DNA of 64,000 bases from contig WTPW01000188.1 of NCBI GenBank assembly GCA_009809945.1, positions 434,523 through 498,522 of the forward strand, read 5' to 3'. This DNA is from Gigaspora margarita. Taxonomy: Eukaryota; Glomeromycota; Glomeromycetes; Diversisporales; Gigasporaceae. The notes beneath the pieces are model-generated. The model was not told the DNA's origin and ran no database searches. It saw only the letters and a list, made by a program, of their open reading frames with translations. Made by a program: the position numbers and the translations under genes. Positions 12,806 to 24,474 of the stretch are shown in pieces; positions within the stretch are counted from its first letter, which is position 1; every line of letters starts with the position of its first letter.

Positions 12806-14150
12806 CAATAAAACTCAACAATACCGAAGAGGCAGGTAACTCAATGTGAATCCATATTAGACAAGCACAAGTTTACAACAAGTGCACAAAATCGATATTA
12901 AGCTTAGAAAAGAAAAACTAAATGCTATGGAAGTTACACATAATATGGCACTTCATGTAATAAGAGAAGCACATGTTCTAGGTTTTGGATTTGAAGTAGG
13001 ACACATGAAAAAAGTTTAGAAATTGCGGAAAGAGGAATGGAGATACGAAAGGTTCTATAGAAGGACTTAGAAAAAAGCTTCCAAAGTGGACAGAATTTAC
13101 AACTATATCTGGTAGAGTAGCTAATTAATAATGACGGTGAAGGATTTAGCTTGAGTAGTGGATGGACTAAAGGTTTAAGAATTATACCAAGGTGGAATAA
13201 TCACATAGTAGATAGACCATTAAGAAAGTTTGTGCAAGAGGTAATTACAGCAATTTATGACGTTGGGTGGGCAAGCTCAGCAGCAATAGGTTTGGACATA
13301 AAAGGAGGGAATATTATAGTGGAAGTAGATTGGAAAAGCACATGGTTGCATTTGAATAAAGTAAAAGGTAGAAACTGTTTCAATGAAAAGGGTAGTAAAA
13401 GGTGGGTACATAAAATTAAAAGGATAAATAAGCAGTTGCCAATGATGTCAGTCCTACACCAAAGATATCCGAAGATTTACACAGAAGACCAATGCATCAC
13501 ATGTCGCAGCGAGACAGAGACACAAGATCACCTAGCAGAATGCAGTTCACTTCAGAAAATATGGAAAGATAACGAGACTGAAGTATTTAAAGAAGCTCTC
13601 GAAGATAAGAAGTTAGACTGGGACCACAAGCAAAAATGAAAATGGGAAACCCTTTGGGCCGGAAATAGTACCGAAGATAGAAAAAAGAAAAAAAACTTTT
13701 GTTGCAGGGTTGGTTCCTGTAATGAAACAAGAAGAGTTATCCATGAAAATAAAGGAGAAGAACATAATTTTCGAACGAATGAATGCTAAATTTACAAAAA
13801 AAATATAGAAACCCAGATGCGAAACCATAGCAGAATGGAAAAAGGAGAAGAACATAACAAAAGTAAAAAAGCGTAAATTTGATGCAGGAGAGAAAATTAA
13901 CAAAAAAGCGAAAAGCTATCAGAAAAGGAAAAAACCAAGTGAAGAAAAAGAAACTATCCTGGACGGGTCAGAAGACTCGGACAAGCCTATGGGTAAATTC
14001 AAAAAGATGGTAAAAAGAGCAAAATACATCTTAAGAAATTGGATAGAGGGCGCGATGAGGCCATTCTGGATGTCATCGGCCAAGCCATAGAAAATACAAA
14101 ATAAGGGATAATCCTGACAAAGCCAGCAAGAGCTTATCAATGACAATTTG
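12806..14150 (+). pseudogene. LINE-2 ORF2, C-terminal region with knuckle and basic tail
   Basis: After a short frame-disturbed patch (12806-12990) the RT frame returns. It gives a 160-residue open piece (13151-13639) with CITCRSETETQDHLAEC (C-x2-C-x8-H-x4-C). A further frame carries NAKFTKKI, a TAG at 13806-13808 where LINE-1 has Trp in QIWIPYC, and then a very lysine-rich tail to about 14060. No RNase H motif is seen between RT and the knuckle, unlike LINE-1 and LINE-3. Confidence 0.75.
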
Positions 14151-14348
14151 AAAGTTTTTATACATTAGAAAACAGAAAATTAGAGACAAATCTTGACTGC
14201 GGCAGATCGCATTTAGGTACTTCAGTAACCAGATGAGTCTTTATTATGATAGGAAGGGAATCGTAGGCATTAGTCTAGAAATCCTAGAGTAGCAAACTCG
14301 TATCTCAAATAATAAAGGCAGGATTGGCCAAAAAAAAAAAATAAAAAA
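14151..14348 (+). other. LINE-2 3' UTR and A-rich tail
   Basis: It carries GCAGATCGCATTTAGG (about 14203-14218), related to TTTAGATCGCAGATAA in LINE-1 (about 4406-4421) and GCAGGTCGCACTTG in LINE-3 (about 40639-40652). It ends AATAATAAAGGCAGGATTGG followed by A-rich sequence. A shared 3' signal may be what each element's own reverse transcriptase recognises. Confidence 0.65.
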
Positions 14349-14365
14349 AATAAATCTACATAAAC

Positions 14366-15260
14366 CTAACAACACAGAACTACCAAAAGTAGCAAATTCT
14401 AAACAAAAATGCCAAAATGAAATATCTTGAACACAAAATTATACTAACAAGACACTAGTAAACAATAAAATATATAATAATACCTACAATAGTAAAATTA
14501 CAAATAATCTGTAATATAGAATAAAATCTATATTTACAATAACACCTAAATGATGATACTTTTTTTTTAGCATTTTCTACTAGTTAATTTAGATTTTAGA
14601 GATTTTTATTGCCAAGACACATACTATTTTTTATTAACCGTAGCTCCCGTATATGCATAACCTGCATACTATCTAACTCAAAAATACCTCAGAGGTGCAG
14701 ATCCCATATTTCTGTCTTTTTAATACCCCAGTTTTTAAATAATATCTGCTATAGCTTTACCTGTATACTTGCAGTTAGGGTAAACTATTAAACTGCTACT
14801 GTTACCTTTTCCTTATGGAGTTTCCAGACCCCAGTACCCTATCTTTTCATCTTTATGAGTATACTCTGGTAATTTACAAAACTCTCAATCCAGATACCCA
14901 GAAGAATTGGTTAGCTAGGCTTTAGGATGCCTTTTCTAGTCTCCCTTTCCTTGGTTTATGCTTCTATAACACGTGACCTTTCCTCTAGTATAACTTCAGT
15001 AGTCTGATTGGTGAGAACCTATACCTGAAAGTCTAATGTTAGGTTTCCTGAAACCCAATCCAAATCTGTTTTATAGTACTGTTGAAAGTTCAGCTTCTTC
15101 ACTTAGGTCTTGCGAAATGAGTTTTGATCTTCAGGTTCCTAGACCTTATATGATTCTATTTCTAGGATCTCTCATTTTAATGGTATAACCTGAGTTACAG
15201 ATCTTTGCATAATCCAACCTATCGACAAAGATCAGTTTAGTAACACAGGCATAATTTTAA
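14366..15260. other. GC-richer block of unknown nature
   Basis: From about 14610 to 15250 the GC content is visibly higher than around it. I find no long open frame, no terminal repeats and no recognisable protein. It lies on the 3' side of the tRNA-like sequence if read on the minus strand, so it could be the body of a large SINE-like or other non-autonomous element. Confidence 0.4.
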
Positions 15261-15267
15261 TTTTCAA

Positions 15268-15352
15268 ACCAGCACCAAGTGGGATTCGAACTCACAACCT
15301 GCCACTTGGGAGGTGACAACTTGACTACTATCCTAAGTCACCACACCCTTAA
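15268..15352 (-). repeat. tRNA-derived sequence (SINE head or tRNA relic)
   Basis: The minus strand reads like a tRNA: an A-box-like TGACTTAGGATAGTAG and a B box, GAGTTCGAATCCCAC, at the expected spacing. The would-be acceptor stem (3' half TTGGTGC) does not pair with the 5' side (GGTGTGG), so it is not a working tRNA. A tRNA-derived SINE head with its polymerase III promoter, or a decayed tRNA, are the two readings. Confidence 0.6.
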
Positions 15353-15424
15353 TAATAATATTAAAGACCATAATATCTAAAGTGAAAAGTTTATACCAAG
15401 GCTCTAATAATACAATAAGGGCCA

Positions 15425-15575
15425 TATTATTAATCACTTGATTATTTTTTTATTAGAGGCCTACCCCTCTCCTTCTCTTCTTAATATAGATTTGGTCAGG
15501 TTCTTATATATAATTTTAATATTTTTAACCCCATCCCCTTAAAAAATCATCTGATTTTTGTCACTCCTCTAATAT
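15425..15575 (-). repeat. dispersed ~150-bp repeat, copy 1
   Basis: The minus strand matches 33185-33335 on the plus strand over about 150 bp. Both contain GACCAAATCTATATTAAGA and GTAGGCCTCTAATAAAAAA, and both end near AATAATCARRTGATTAATRA. No coding potential. The family is unknown; only the shared block is visible. Confidence 0.7.
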
Positions 15576-16009
15576 AAAATGATTCCAAAACTAGCAATTC
15601 CTGCAGCAACATCTACAATATGACAAATAAAAAATAGAAAGTTAGCTAGCATAGGTCAGTATCTGAAATTCAATTTTTAAACTAGTTGCAAACTACAACT
15701 AAATAAAAAATATTATTTGCAGATTATAAAAATTTATAAAAATTTAGTTGTGCACATAAGAATTAAATAGAAATTTATTAGTAAAGTTTGCAAATTTATG
15801 TGCAGAATTTGTATATGCACTTTAGATTTTGGTTGCAGAAATTTAAAATTTGGTGTGGTTTACAGACTCTACAACCCAATTTGAGATACTAGCACAGATA
15901 AATCATTGTTTATATACCTTGTAATTGTTATATTATACAGAAACACAGGTATAAAAAATTTTAATGTACCCTTAGAGTACATCTAATTAATTCTAATTTT
16001 ACATAAGGA

Positions 16010-16660
16010 TTTTTTAAAATTTATTATAATAATTTTTATATATGGTTATTGAATTTTGCTATATATAAAAGTTGAAATAATATCAAGCAAATCGATTTTT
16101 ATACAATATAAAAAGTTGTTCTAGAGAATGAAATATATCTATTTTAAAATTTTTATATAAACCAATTGGAATTTTATTAATACATTTCTTATTTTATATT
16201 TTTATAAAAAAATTACAAATTTTTTAGCTATATTCAAGCTAAGTAAAATAAAAAACAATACTAATAAAAAGTTATTTAATTTACATAAAAATTTATAGTA
16301 GGTATATTTTGTTCTTCTAACCAACTTTTTTTATTGCATAAGGCTTGATTTATTTAGTATTAATTTGATTTTTATATATAGAAATGTTCAATAATCGAAC
16401 ATAAAAATTTTTAAAATAATTTTAAAAAGTTGTTATATATGATCATTTATAATTGCTATATATAAAGTCAAATAATACTAAGTAAATCAATTTTTATACA
16501 ATATGAAAAGTTGTTTAGGAGAACAAAATATATCTATTATGAAATTACTATATAAATTAGTTGATATTTCATTAATATGTTTTTTATTTTACATTTCTAC
16601 AAAAAAAATTACAAGTTTTTTTAAATAAATTCATAAATAAGTAAAATAAAAAACAATACT
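16010..16660. repeat. palindromic AT-rich repeat cluster
   Basis: The same ~200-bp segment appears three times: direct (about 16030-16250), inverted (about 16270-16400) and direct again (about 16430-16640). Marker words are AAAAGTTGTT(C/T)(T/A)AG(A/G)GAA and TTCATTAATATGTTTTTTAT. The same segment recurs in an inverted-direct pair at 42330-42830. This looks like a foldback element that has been partly duplicated. Confidence 0.7.
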
Positions 16661-16679
16661 AATAAAAATTTGAAAATAA

Positions 16680-16997
16680 CTAATTGTACATGGGGTGTTT
16701 GAACACGGATATAATAATTTTTATAAATTAAAAGATTTTTTATTAAAATAAAAAATAATTTAATTAATATTAGAGTTAGGATAAGAACTGGGATGGGGCA
16801 GGGGGCATAGTTTATACCAAAATTTTACAAGGAATTTTTTTTTCTTAGAGCCCATAGATTGTTTCTTAAGCAAAATTTTAAGATACAATTAATTTTTGCT
16901 TTTTTTCTTTATATTTGTTGTACGAAAATGATCTGCATACTGCATTTTTCTATATGATTTGTGTAGTATAGTGTTCAAACACCTCGTGTACAAATAG
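16680..16997. mobile_element. MITE A of the shared-core group
   Basis: The inverted ends are CTAATTGTACATGGGGTG... and CTATTTGTACACGAGGTG... (reverse side), each followed by TTTGAACAC. The inside carries the shared core: TTAGAGTTAGGATAAG, TTTATACCAAAATTTTAC, AAGCAAAATTTTAAGATA. It is closely related to the element at 32657-32974; elements at 46847-47180 and 48113-48453 share the core but have other ends. No transposase. Confidence 0.82.
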
Positions 16998-16999
16998 AA

Positions 17000-18180
17000 A
17001 TGCTCTAAAAATTTATCTGATTTGTATAAAAATTTTAGAGTAGATCTATTTTATCTTTTTGAACAATTTTATTTATATATAAAGTTGATTTAATTATTAA
17101 AATTGTAACGTTTCTATATAGCAACTATCTATATTCATATATATACTAATTGTAAAGAAGTAATTTTATTATTAAAATCAACTAACAAATTCTAAAATAA
17201 TAGGATAGTAATTGTAATATAATTGTGACAGTATGGAGGTATTTTTAATATAAATAAATAGTATTATATTTTGGCATAATTATATAGAGTTTGTGACTAT
17301 ATAAAGGGTAATTTTATAGAAGAATAACTATAATTGGGTTGATAGTTAACCTCTTATTCTGGGTTAATTTAGTTAATAAGTTAGTCTTTTTTAGTTAAAC
17401 AATAACTAATAAATATAACAATAATTTGTAAATTAAAAATTTTGCTATATTTATTTACTTCAATAATTTTTTTACATGTATACATATGTAAATAAAAATA
17501 TTTTTATATGTACATATGTGCAATTAATTAATTGTTTGTGCATCTTAAACCTGCATTTGTGCTAGTGATTTTGGATCTGAGTTTTAAATAAGTCCAACTA
17601 TAGAAAATTTTCAAAGTACTAATTAGTATCAATAATAATAGTACATATATTATATTATTATTTATTGTTTATTTTTAAATACTGGTTATTATTTACAAGA
17701 GTAATTACTCTAGGGGCACCCATAACAGAAATTTAGACAGTAATTTCTCTATTCTGCTCTAAACAAAAATTCAAATTTTTTAGTTTTTTATTGTTAGAGT
17801 TTGTTATAGAAAGGTTTGGTATAAAGAGTGTTTACTGTATAGATTTACTAAATTTTTAAAATCTACTATCAACTCACTTTATACCAAACTTCTCTATAAT
17901 GAACTCTGGAAATAAAAAGTTAAAAATTTTGAATTTCTATAATAGTTCAATATAAAAGAGTGTTATGGTTTTTTAAAAAAACATGTTAATTTTATATAGC
18001 AAACATTTTTAAAAACCAAAACAACAATTTGTTATAAAAATATTAACTGCATATATTTTAAATTATTATTTTTTAAACTATAAACCTGTAAACAAATCCA
18101 AAAAATTTATCTAGAAAATTTTTATATATACCTATAATCTACTTTTTTTAAAATTTAAATTATTTAATTAAAAAAAGTGT
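17000..18180. other. AT-rich spacer with one imperfect hairpin
   Basis: No gene. At 17797-17906 an inverted repeat pairs GTTTGGTATAAAGAGTG with CTCACTTTATACCAAAC, probably a small foldback or MITE remnant whose outer ends I cannot fix. The rest is unstructured AT-rich sequence. Confidence 0.5.
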
Positions 18181-18239
18181 ACTTGTCACTAGCAGTAATA
18201 CTTTCTGTATAATGTACAATCAAAACAAACATAAACACA

Positions 18240-18430
18240 TGCAGATTTATTATTGTTAGAGTTAGTATATAGTTAGTAAATAAGTTAGTGCTAGAGGTAA
18301 CTATATATGAAATTTTTTTTTTGCAAGAAAAAAGGTGGTTTCATAGTCACATTTTAAGTTATCATAATATTTTCAAAACAGCTTTTTTCATATTATATAA
18401 TCAGGTATAATGTTACATCTAAACTTGTAT
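18240..18430 (+). repeat. copy of the shared MITE core (I), ends unclear
   Basis: GTTAGAGTTAGTATATAG, TTTTGCAAGAAAAAAGGTGG and TTTCATAGTCACATTTTAAG follow each other in the order seen in the other core copies. Possible ends lie near 18186 (CACTAGCAGTAATAC) and 18450, but the match between them is weak. Confidence 0.5.
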
Positions 18431-18639
18431 TTTACTAGCACAAAACTATCACTGCAATGATAAATAAATTTACTCTTAATTAAATTTTTTTTAATATTTA
18501 AAAATAAGTTATGTACTTGTTTATAAGCTAGGAGCCTTTCAAATTGAATTCAAAAAATAAGCCAAAAACAGTGATAACAATAATTAGATTTTTTTTTTTT
18601 AACCTGGTAGTCATACTATATTTTATTTAAGAGAAATAA

Positions 18640-19640
18640 GGTACATATGCAAATGCTATCCTACTTCCAGTTTTAAAACCTTACAATTAAAATATGGTTT
18701 GTCCTGTTACCAAAGGCAATTATCCATGACTTGCCAGAGTAGATTTTGCCTCATTATTACCAAGGTTTCTATTAACTCCAAAGAATAGATCACTAGTGTG
18801 AATCTATAGCCAGTCATGACCACCAACTTTCTTTTAAAACTTCTTCTACCTAGATCTTGGCAGAGATGTTTATTAACAATAACTGCATAATAAAGTAAAA
18901 AAAAAACATACTAATATATGAAAGGGTATAAAAAGGGGCGAAGAAAAAAGAAAATATAAAAAAGGAGGAAAACTAACTAAATGACCAAAAAAGAAAAAAA
19001 AGACAAGATGAAAAAAGCAAAAAAAAGTCTATGGCCTGACATACATTCGATAGAAAAAAAGTAAAAAGAAAATTAAAAGCACTAAAAAATTATATAATAT
19101 TGCACAAGGAATCGCCTCATCTAAGTATTATATGTGTATAAAAAAAGAATGTTCTGGAATTAATTTTCCTTAGATTAGCCTACTCCTCTGCATTATATCT
19201 AATTACATATCTGTTCCTGTTTATCAACTTGTATACCTTCTTCCCAATTAGGATAGAAACAACAATACTGATCTTTTGGAGGAAGTATGGTAAATTTACC
19301 ACTTTTCGTCCAAAATTCCAGAAAAAAGATTCCAAGCAAGAATGTGATAGTAGGTATATGGTTCTTCTGTTTTTGTAACCAAAAAATTCTTAAAGAGAGT
19401 AGTTAAAAAACTTATTTTTAAGTTTACTGCCTAGCCAACTATAATACTTTTGTCGATAAAAGAGAACTTCCACTAGTTCTTGTATTAAGGGTGCCCACTG
19501 CCAGTTAACTTGTACAACAGATGCTTCTGGCTTGCGTGCTGAATATATAAAGGAGTCCTTTGGAAAAAAAGATGAAAGAAGGTTGACCTTTATAAAAACT
19601 AGTATTAATAGTTGCTTCATCTTTTACTAAAAAATTTTTT
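18640..19640. repeat. ~1-kb dispersed sequence of unknown family, copy 1
   Basis: Related to 45260-45960. Both hold ACTTGCCA early, then a purine tract rich in AAAGAAAA words, then a homologous stretch with CTGATCTTTTGGAGG (19269-19283). On the minus strand that last stretch reads LPPKDQYCCFYPNWEE here and TPPKDQQYLLFPN in the other copy, so the pair may come from a decayed gene. A 76-codon minus-strand open frame at 19390-19620 starts with a hydrophobic MKQLLILVFIKVNLLSSFF, but nothing else supports it. Confidence 0.5.
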
Positions 19641-19742
19641 GTTTTTCTTTTGTTCAGAAGTTTGAACAAGTAATCAATGGGAAGAGTTGATTTTTGAATA
19701 ATTAGATTTTAATATTTAGTATAATTGTTATTAAATAATAAA

Positions 19743-19883
19743 TTTTATAAACTATAATTAATAATAGAGATTAATTAGTGCAATTTTTTTAAGGTTTGGT
19801 TCACAATTTAAGTTTTATAAACTATAATTAATAATAAAGATTAATTAGTGCAATTTTCTTAAAGTTTTGGTTTACAATTTAAG
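19743..19883. repeat. two-copy 70-bp tandem duplication
   Basis: TTTTATAAACTATAATTAAT begins at about 19743 and again at about 19813, and each is followed by nearly the same 50 bases ending CACAATTTAAG or TACAATTTAAG. A simple local duplication. Confidence 0.85.
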
Positions 19884-20479
19884 TAAAGCAATATTATTAC
19901 TAGTATTTATTGTAAATAATTAAATAAAGATTATTATTTTAAAATAGTTTTTTATATAAAAGTCTTGTAAAATAGAACCAGGTCTAGGTTTAGAATTAGA
20001 TCAAATGTATATCATATTAACAATTATATTAAAAAAATTATTTATACCAGTACGATCACATTTCTTGTGAAATATGAAATGTGGAGGGATGGTTTAATTC
20101 AACTTTTTTGATGTCGCTTATGCTAATTTTCATGAAATCCTTTTTTAGTAGGAGTAATGATTTTCATTTATTCATTTTTGGAAGGAATTAAGAATTTACA
20201 TATTGCATAAAATAATTCTGTATGTGAATATGATATATGATGCAAATATGATGTAACTTTATGTAATAATTTTGAATTTATCATTATCTGTTATAATAAA
20301 AATTGACGTATGTTTTTATGCATTTAATGTTATTAATTTCAAATTGTATGATATAATGCTAACACTACTAAATAAATTTTTTTAAATTGGATTTTTGCAA
20401 TTTTGTTGGGGTTTCATTGTTTCTTCAAATTTTCGCTTTGTTTTTTTTTCATTAACACAATTTATTTAATGCAGTAGTG

Positions 20480-21250
20480 ACTTATTCGATCTTAACCACA
20501 TGCTGTGTCATGGCATACCAAGTAAGTTCTGTGGAGCAGGATTTTTTTTTCATAGTAACTCACAATAAAAAACAAAATTTTCAATACAAACTAATTCCAC
20601 ACTGTGTATTGCCAAAATAGCAAGTTCTGTATTAGTATATTTTGCAGATTAAAATTATGATATTTCTTTAACCACATACTGTGTCACAGAAATAGCAAGT
20701 CCTGTAATAGTAGCTCATAGTAGGAAGCATGAAACCTTAGACACAAACTGCGTTTGCTGTAATAGTGCGTAGGTATGCAACAGAATTTATTATAGTAACT
20801 AATGATAGAAATTGCAACAATTCTAATGCAAACTACCGTATATTCCTGAAAATAAGCTACTCCGAAAATAAGCAACCCCCCTGATTTTTTTCAAAAATCT
20901 CAAAAAACGCGTTAGCAGTTGCTACATATAAAAGTCTAAATTTTCTAAGTAAACCTCAAAAGTGCCATTAAGTAAACTTGTTCAGGACACAAAAATACAC
21001 TTATATAAAAATTTTATGTCATTTGGATAACTTTTTATTAGTACGTTTTTCAATTTTTCAAAAAATTCAACAATTCGAAAATAAGCAACCTCCTGCTTTT
21101 TCATGTAATTTTTGCCCCAAAAAAGGTTGCTTATTTTTGGGAATATACGGTAACTCAACCATATACTATGTGCTACTGGAATAACGAGCAAGTTTTATGT
21201 TAGAATTTTAGTAACATGCAATTAAAGTTACAATAATTCCTATACAAAAT
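20480..21250. repeat. degenerate ~100-bp tandem repeat interrupted by a MITE
   Basis: A unit marked by CCACAYACTGTGT followed by AGCAAGTYCTGTA recurs at about 20497, 20597, 20681, 20741 (weak) and 21167 (as CCATATACTATGTG). The last unit is split from the others by the TA-flanked element at 20836-21150. No coding sequence is seen. Confidence 0.65.
20836..21150. mobile_element. TA-flanked MITE, Tc1/mariner-like
   Basis: The ends are CCGTATATTCCTGAAAATAA and the near-exact inverse at 21131-21150. The TA duplication is at 20834-20835 and 21151-21152. Inside, CGAAAATAAGCAACC occurs twice in direct order. 315 bp, no transposase. The short open frames on both strands are by-products. Confidence 0.88.
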
Positions 21251-21375
21251 TCTTTTGTTGGTAATTAGGCATCATAACTGGGAAAGCTCAAAATTTTTTC
21301 TTGGTGGTTGAGTTTCATCACGATAACAAGATAGGGACTTTTCATGTTAAGATTAGGCTCCAAGGCTATAAGAAT

Positions 21376-21421
21376 AGGGTCTGGAATGGGCTGGCCTTCA
21401 GGCCGGCCCATTCCAGACCCT
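21376..21421. repeat. GC-rich 22-bp stem hairpin
   Basis: 21376-21397 and 21400-21421 are inverse copies with one mismatch around a two-base loop: AGGGTCTGGAATGGGCTGGC and on. In an AT-rich setting this 46-bp block is conspicuous. It could be a terminator-like structure, a minimal foldback element, or the fused ends of an element that lost its middle. Confidence 0.85.
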
Positions 21422-21429
21422 ATATAAGA

Positions 21430-22230
21430 ACAATAAATTTCATTCTTAAAATTAGGAATCAAGATAACAACAGTGAAAAAACCTGATATTTTGTAAGTGA
21501 GCTCTATGGAAGTAGTAGTACAAGGGCCTTTCATTTTATTATTTATTATTTTGATTGTGATAGCAGCATGGAAACCTATCAATTAGTGTTTAGGCTCTAC
21601 GCCTAAAATGGCTTCCTTAGTAATCAGACCTGATGGTAATATTAGTGCATACTCACAATACTACTGTATATAAAGCTGTACAGCCAATTCTTATTTTACC
21701 GTAAATTTTTCTTTGTTACATTTTCCTGCTATGATATATATACTTGGTATATCTTTTTCTGTATTAATAAAGCTATCTGATTGAACGATTATAATAAGCG
21801 TTATAGTTGAAGCATTCAAAATAATGATCTACTTTTTAATTTTTTATTTGTGCTAATACGGCAGAATTTTTTTTTTAAATAAAAATTATTTTGAATTTAA
21901 ATAGGTAATTGAACATGTCATTGAGCTTATTGTATGTGATCGTACTGGTCCTGTGCAGTATCATGCGCTGCGCAGCTACCCTAATATTAATATTTATTCT
22001 ATTTATTGTTACAAAATTTATAAGTTATTATACTATACAATATGTAATAATGTAGCTAAATTGGTTTGTATTAAGAATAATAGTTATATGATAATTTGCT
22101 ACTAAAATTCTACTATAAAACTTACCAATAATTTAATACTATATAGTATATACATTGACCCTCTCAAAATTGGTATATATATTAATCAGTTTTAAAAGAT
22201 TATTAGATTTGAAAATATTACAAACTATTA
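21430..22230. other. AT-rich spacer
   Basis: No gene, terminal repeat or tandem array is seen. A TATATAAAGC at about 21667 looks TATA-like, but no transcript is evident next to it. Confidence 0.4.
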
Positions 22231-22238
22231 GATTTATA

Positions 22239-22637
22239 TAGTGCAGAACACCTAAAGGTAAAAATTCTGAAATTTGTACCATTTTCAAAAATTTCATATT
22301 TAAATTTAATGTCTTTGTAAATCCTTGCATTTTAATAATTAATTTTTAAAAATATTTTAAAATTAATTTAAAAATTAATTTTAAAATTAGCCAATAGCAG
22401 AAGGCTAAAACATGTGACTTGTCCCATTTTTGGCCAAATTTTTTTGAATTATATAAAAATACTATACTTTTAAACTCATTAATTGAAAAAATATACATTA
22501 ATTTTTGAAAAGTTAAGGCCACTAAGTTATAGCAAATTAGCTAAATTACAAATAGGGGCTTATTTTTTGTGATATTGTTTTTATATTGAATATTATTAAC
22601 TTTTAAATTTTGTAAAGTCTTTAGGTGTCCTGCACTG
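22239..22637. mobile_element. TA-flanked MITE with CAGTGCAGGACACC ends
   Basis: The left end is TAGTGCAGAACACCTAAAGG and the right end, read inversely, is CAGTGCAGGACACCTAAAG. TATA lies on both flanks (TA duplication). 399 bp. The interior holds an AATTAATTTTAAA-type palindrome near 22340-22390. The ends suggest Tc1/mariner or pogo; no transposase. Confidence 0.8.
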
Positions 22638-22639
22638 TA

Positions 22640-23240
22640 TAATGGGAACAAACTTGGTAGATTAATTTTTTATCAGATTTGACAGGTTATTAGTTTTAAT
22701 AGAATTAGTTTGAGAGTATCAAATATAGTAAGATTGAGTTAGTTTGTATAAGTTATCAGATGTTATTGTAATTTACTACTGATTTACTATAAAAATTTAT
22801 ATTTAGTTAAAGTTAAATTATTTGTACTAGAGCTATTATAATTTTTATCGATTATAGAACTTATTAGCTATAGATAGTTCAAATAGTAATATAGACAAAT
22901 TAGTTTGGAATTATATAGTAATTTACTATAATAAACCCAACTTATCAAAATTATAGTGATATATAGCTATAATGAAATTAGTATATAGTAATTTGCAATA
23001 TAAAATTTAAGTATAGAACTTACAAATAATTGTAATAATATGTAATATAGTCAAATTTGAGTTGGTATATACTAGACTTATTATAATTTCTATTCTCTGT
23101 TAAAGAACTTATTAGCTATATTATACATAGTAATAGAATTAAGATTAAGTTAGTTTATTTCTGAAGCAAAATAGAGGATCTTAAGGCCAGAAACAACAGT
23201 AATACATGATGTCGAACAAATTATGTATATAAAATTTTTA
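22640..23240. other. AT-rich spacer
   Basis: Simple AT-rich sequence with many TTATAGTAATTTACTAT-like words. No gene or defined repeat boundary can be supported. Confidence 0.4.
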
Positions 23241-23245
23241 ATATA

Positions 23246-23765
23246 GGGTCAAATGATTAATGCACCTAATTTCATATATAAAAATTTAGGAAAATTTTGC
23301 TTTCTAAGTTTATTTAATAATAAAAAGTCTGTAATTTAATTTTAGGATATTATTTGCAACTTCTTTAGTATTTGGAGATATTCTTATAAAATTTTAGAAT
23401 AGTTTATAATAAAATAAAAAATAACCTTAATTATGAAATTATCTGTTTTTTTTACAATTTTTACTATTTGTTTTGTATACCAAACAGGCAATCAGGGCTA
23501 TCAATTTAGTTAAAGGTTCTAATTGCCTATTTTGGTTAAATAATATGCAATGCTTATAAACAAATTATAAAAATTGTAAAAAAATAGCTAACTTTACAAT
23601 TAAAATTATTTTTTATTTTATTATAAACTATTCTTCAAATGCTAAAAGGTTGCAAATAATTCACAGAAATTAAATTAACAGATTTTTTATTATTAAATAA
23701 ACCCAAAAAGCAAAATTTTCCTAAATTTTATATATGAAATTTAAATGTATTAGTCATTTGGCCCC
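23246..23765. mobile_element. foldback element, ~255-bp arms
   Basis: The left half (GGGTCAAATGATTAAT...) and the inverse of the right half (GGGGCCAAATGACTAAT...) match over nearly their whole length. Shared words include AATTTAGGAAAATTTTGCTT and TAGTTTATAATAAAATAAAA. The centre is near 23505. Such an almost complete palindrome is typical of a foldback MITE. Confidence 0.85.
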
Positions 23766-23834
23766 ATATTGTAGTGAATCTATACAACATGTTATATAAC
23801 TAATAGAAAGAAAAAATTAATTCATATAGGTTCA

Positions 23835-24095
23835 AAAAGGGTCCATATTATTTCACCAACAATCACTTTACTAACAAATTATTCACTAACAAGTTCATTT
23901 TACTAATAGTACATTTTACTGAAGCTTATTTTACTGACAAGCTTTTTTCTATAAAGCATACTAACTTTAACTCTAATTTTACTCTGATCCTACCCTGACC
24001 CTAATAACAATGACCAGAATTACTTTGTTAATGAAATAAGCTTTGTTGAAATGAACTGTCAGTAAAATAAACTTGTTAATAAATCATATGTACCA
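23835..24095. repeat. imperfect inverted-repeat element
   Basis: Left-side words CACTAACAAGTTCATTTTAC and CAAGCTT mirror right-side AAGCTT, CTGTCAGTAAAATAAACTTG and TTAATAAATC. A central CCTACCCTGACCCTAA resembles the CCCTAA-rich part of the shared MITE core. Exact ends are not fixed. Confidence 0.55.
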
Positions 24096-24289
24096 ATTTT
24101 TGTAATTTGTGTGATGTTTGCAAATTATATGTTAAGATCTTCTAAGGTCTTCTAAATCTTGTAAACAATGCATTTTGCCAATTAGATTTATCAGATCCAG
24201 CCTAGATGATGTTTTCAAAGACATAATTAAGATCTTTATACAATTCATTGCCCTTTCTAACCAATTAACGCTATCAACATAAACTAGAA

Positions 24290-24365
24290 GATGAGTTAGG
24301 AATGAGTTGGAAATGAGTTATATGTTAGAAATGAGTTGATGAGTTGGAAATGGGTTGTGTTTGGT
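24290..24365. repeat. short imperfect tandem repeat
   Basis: About five copies of a GATGAGTTGGAAATGAGTT-like unit with variable spacing. Confidence 0.7.
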
Positions 24366-24474
24366 AGAAATTAATACAACTTCTTTAGTTTATTATACTT
24401 TTATTATATTTTCCATATATGTTATTTTTTGTTATTATTATTTTATTTTTTTCTAAATATCTAACATTCGAATA

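Larger units (their letters stand above)
7547..14348 (+). mobile_element. LINE-2: full-length, decayed non-LTR retrotransposon
   Basis: It is 6.8 kb and is flanked by an exact 17-bp target duplication, AATAAATCTACATAAAC (7530-7546 and 14349-14365). The order is a purine-rich 5' UTR, ORF1 with RRM-like segments, ORF2 with APE endonuclease, RT and a C-terminal knuckle, a 3' UTR and an A-rich tail (14331-14348). The base composition (A/G-rich sense strand) changes sharply at both ends. ORF2 keeps a single frame over most of its length, broken mainly by stop codons, several of them at conserved Trp positions. The intact duplication suggests a moderate age. Confidence 0.93.

Noticed and set aside
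1101-13808. TGA read as tryptophan (altered code)
   Set aside because: TAG occurs at equivalent Trp positions too, and the micro-exon gene and LINE frames use TGA and TAA as ordinary stops elsewhere; decay explains all cases.
15268-15352. A functional tRNA gene
   Set aside because: The A and B boxes are present, but the acceptor stem does not pair.
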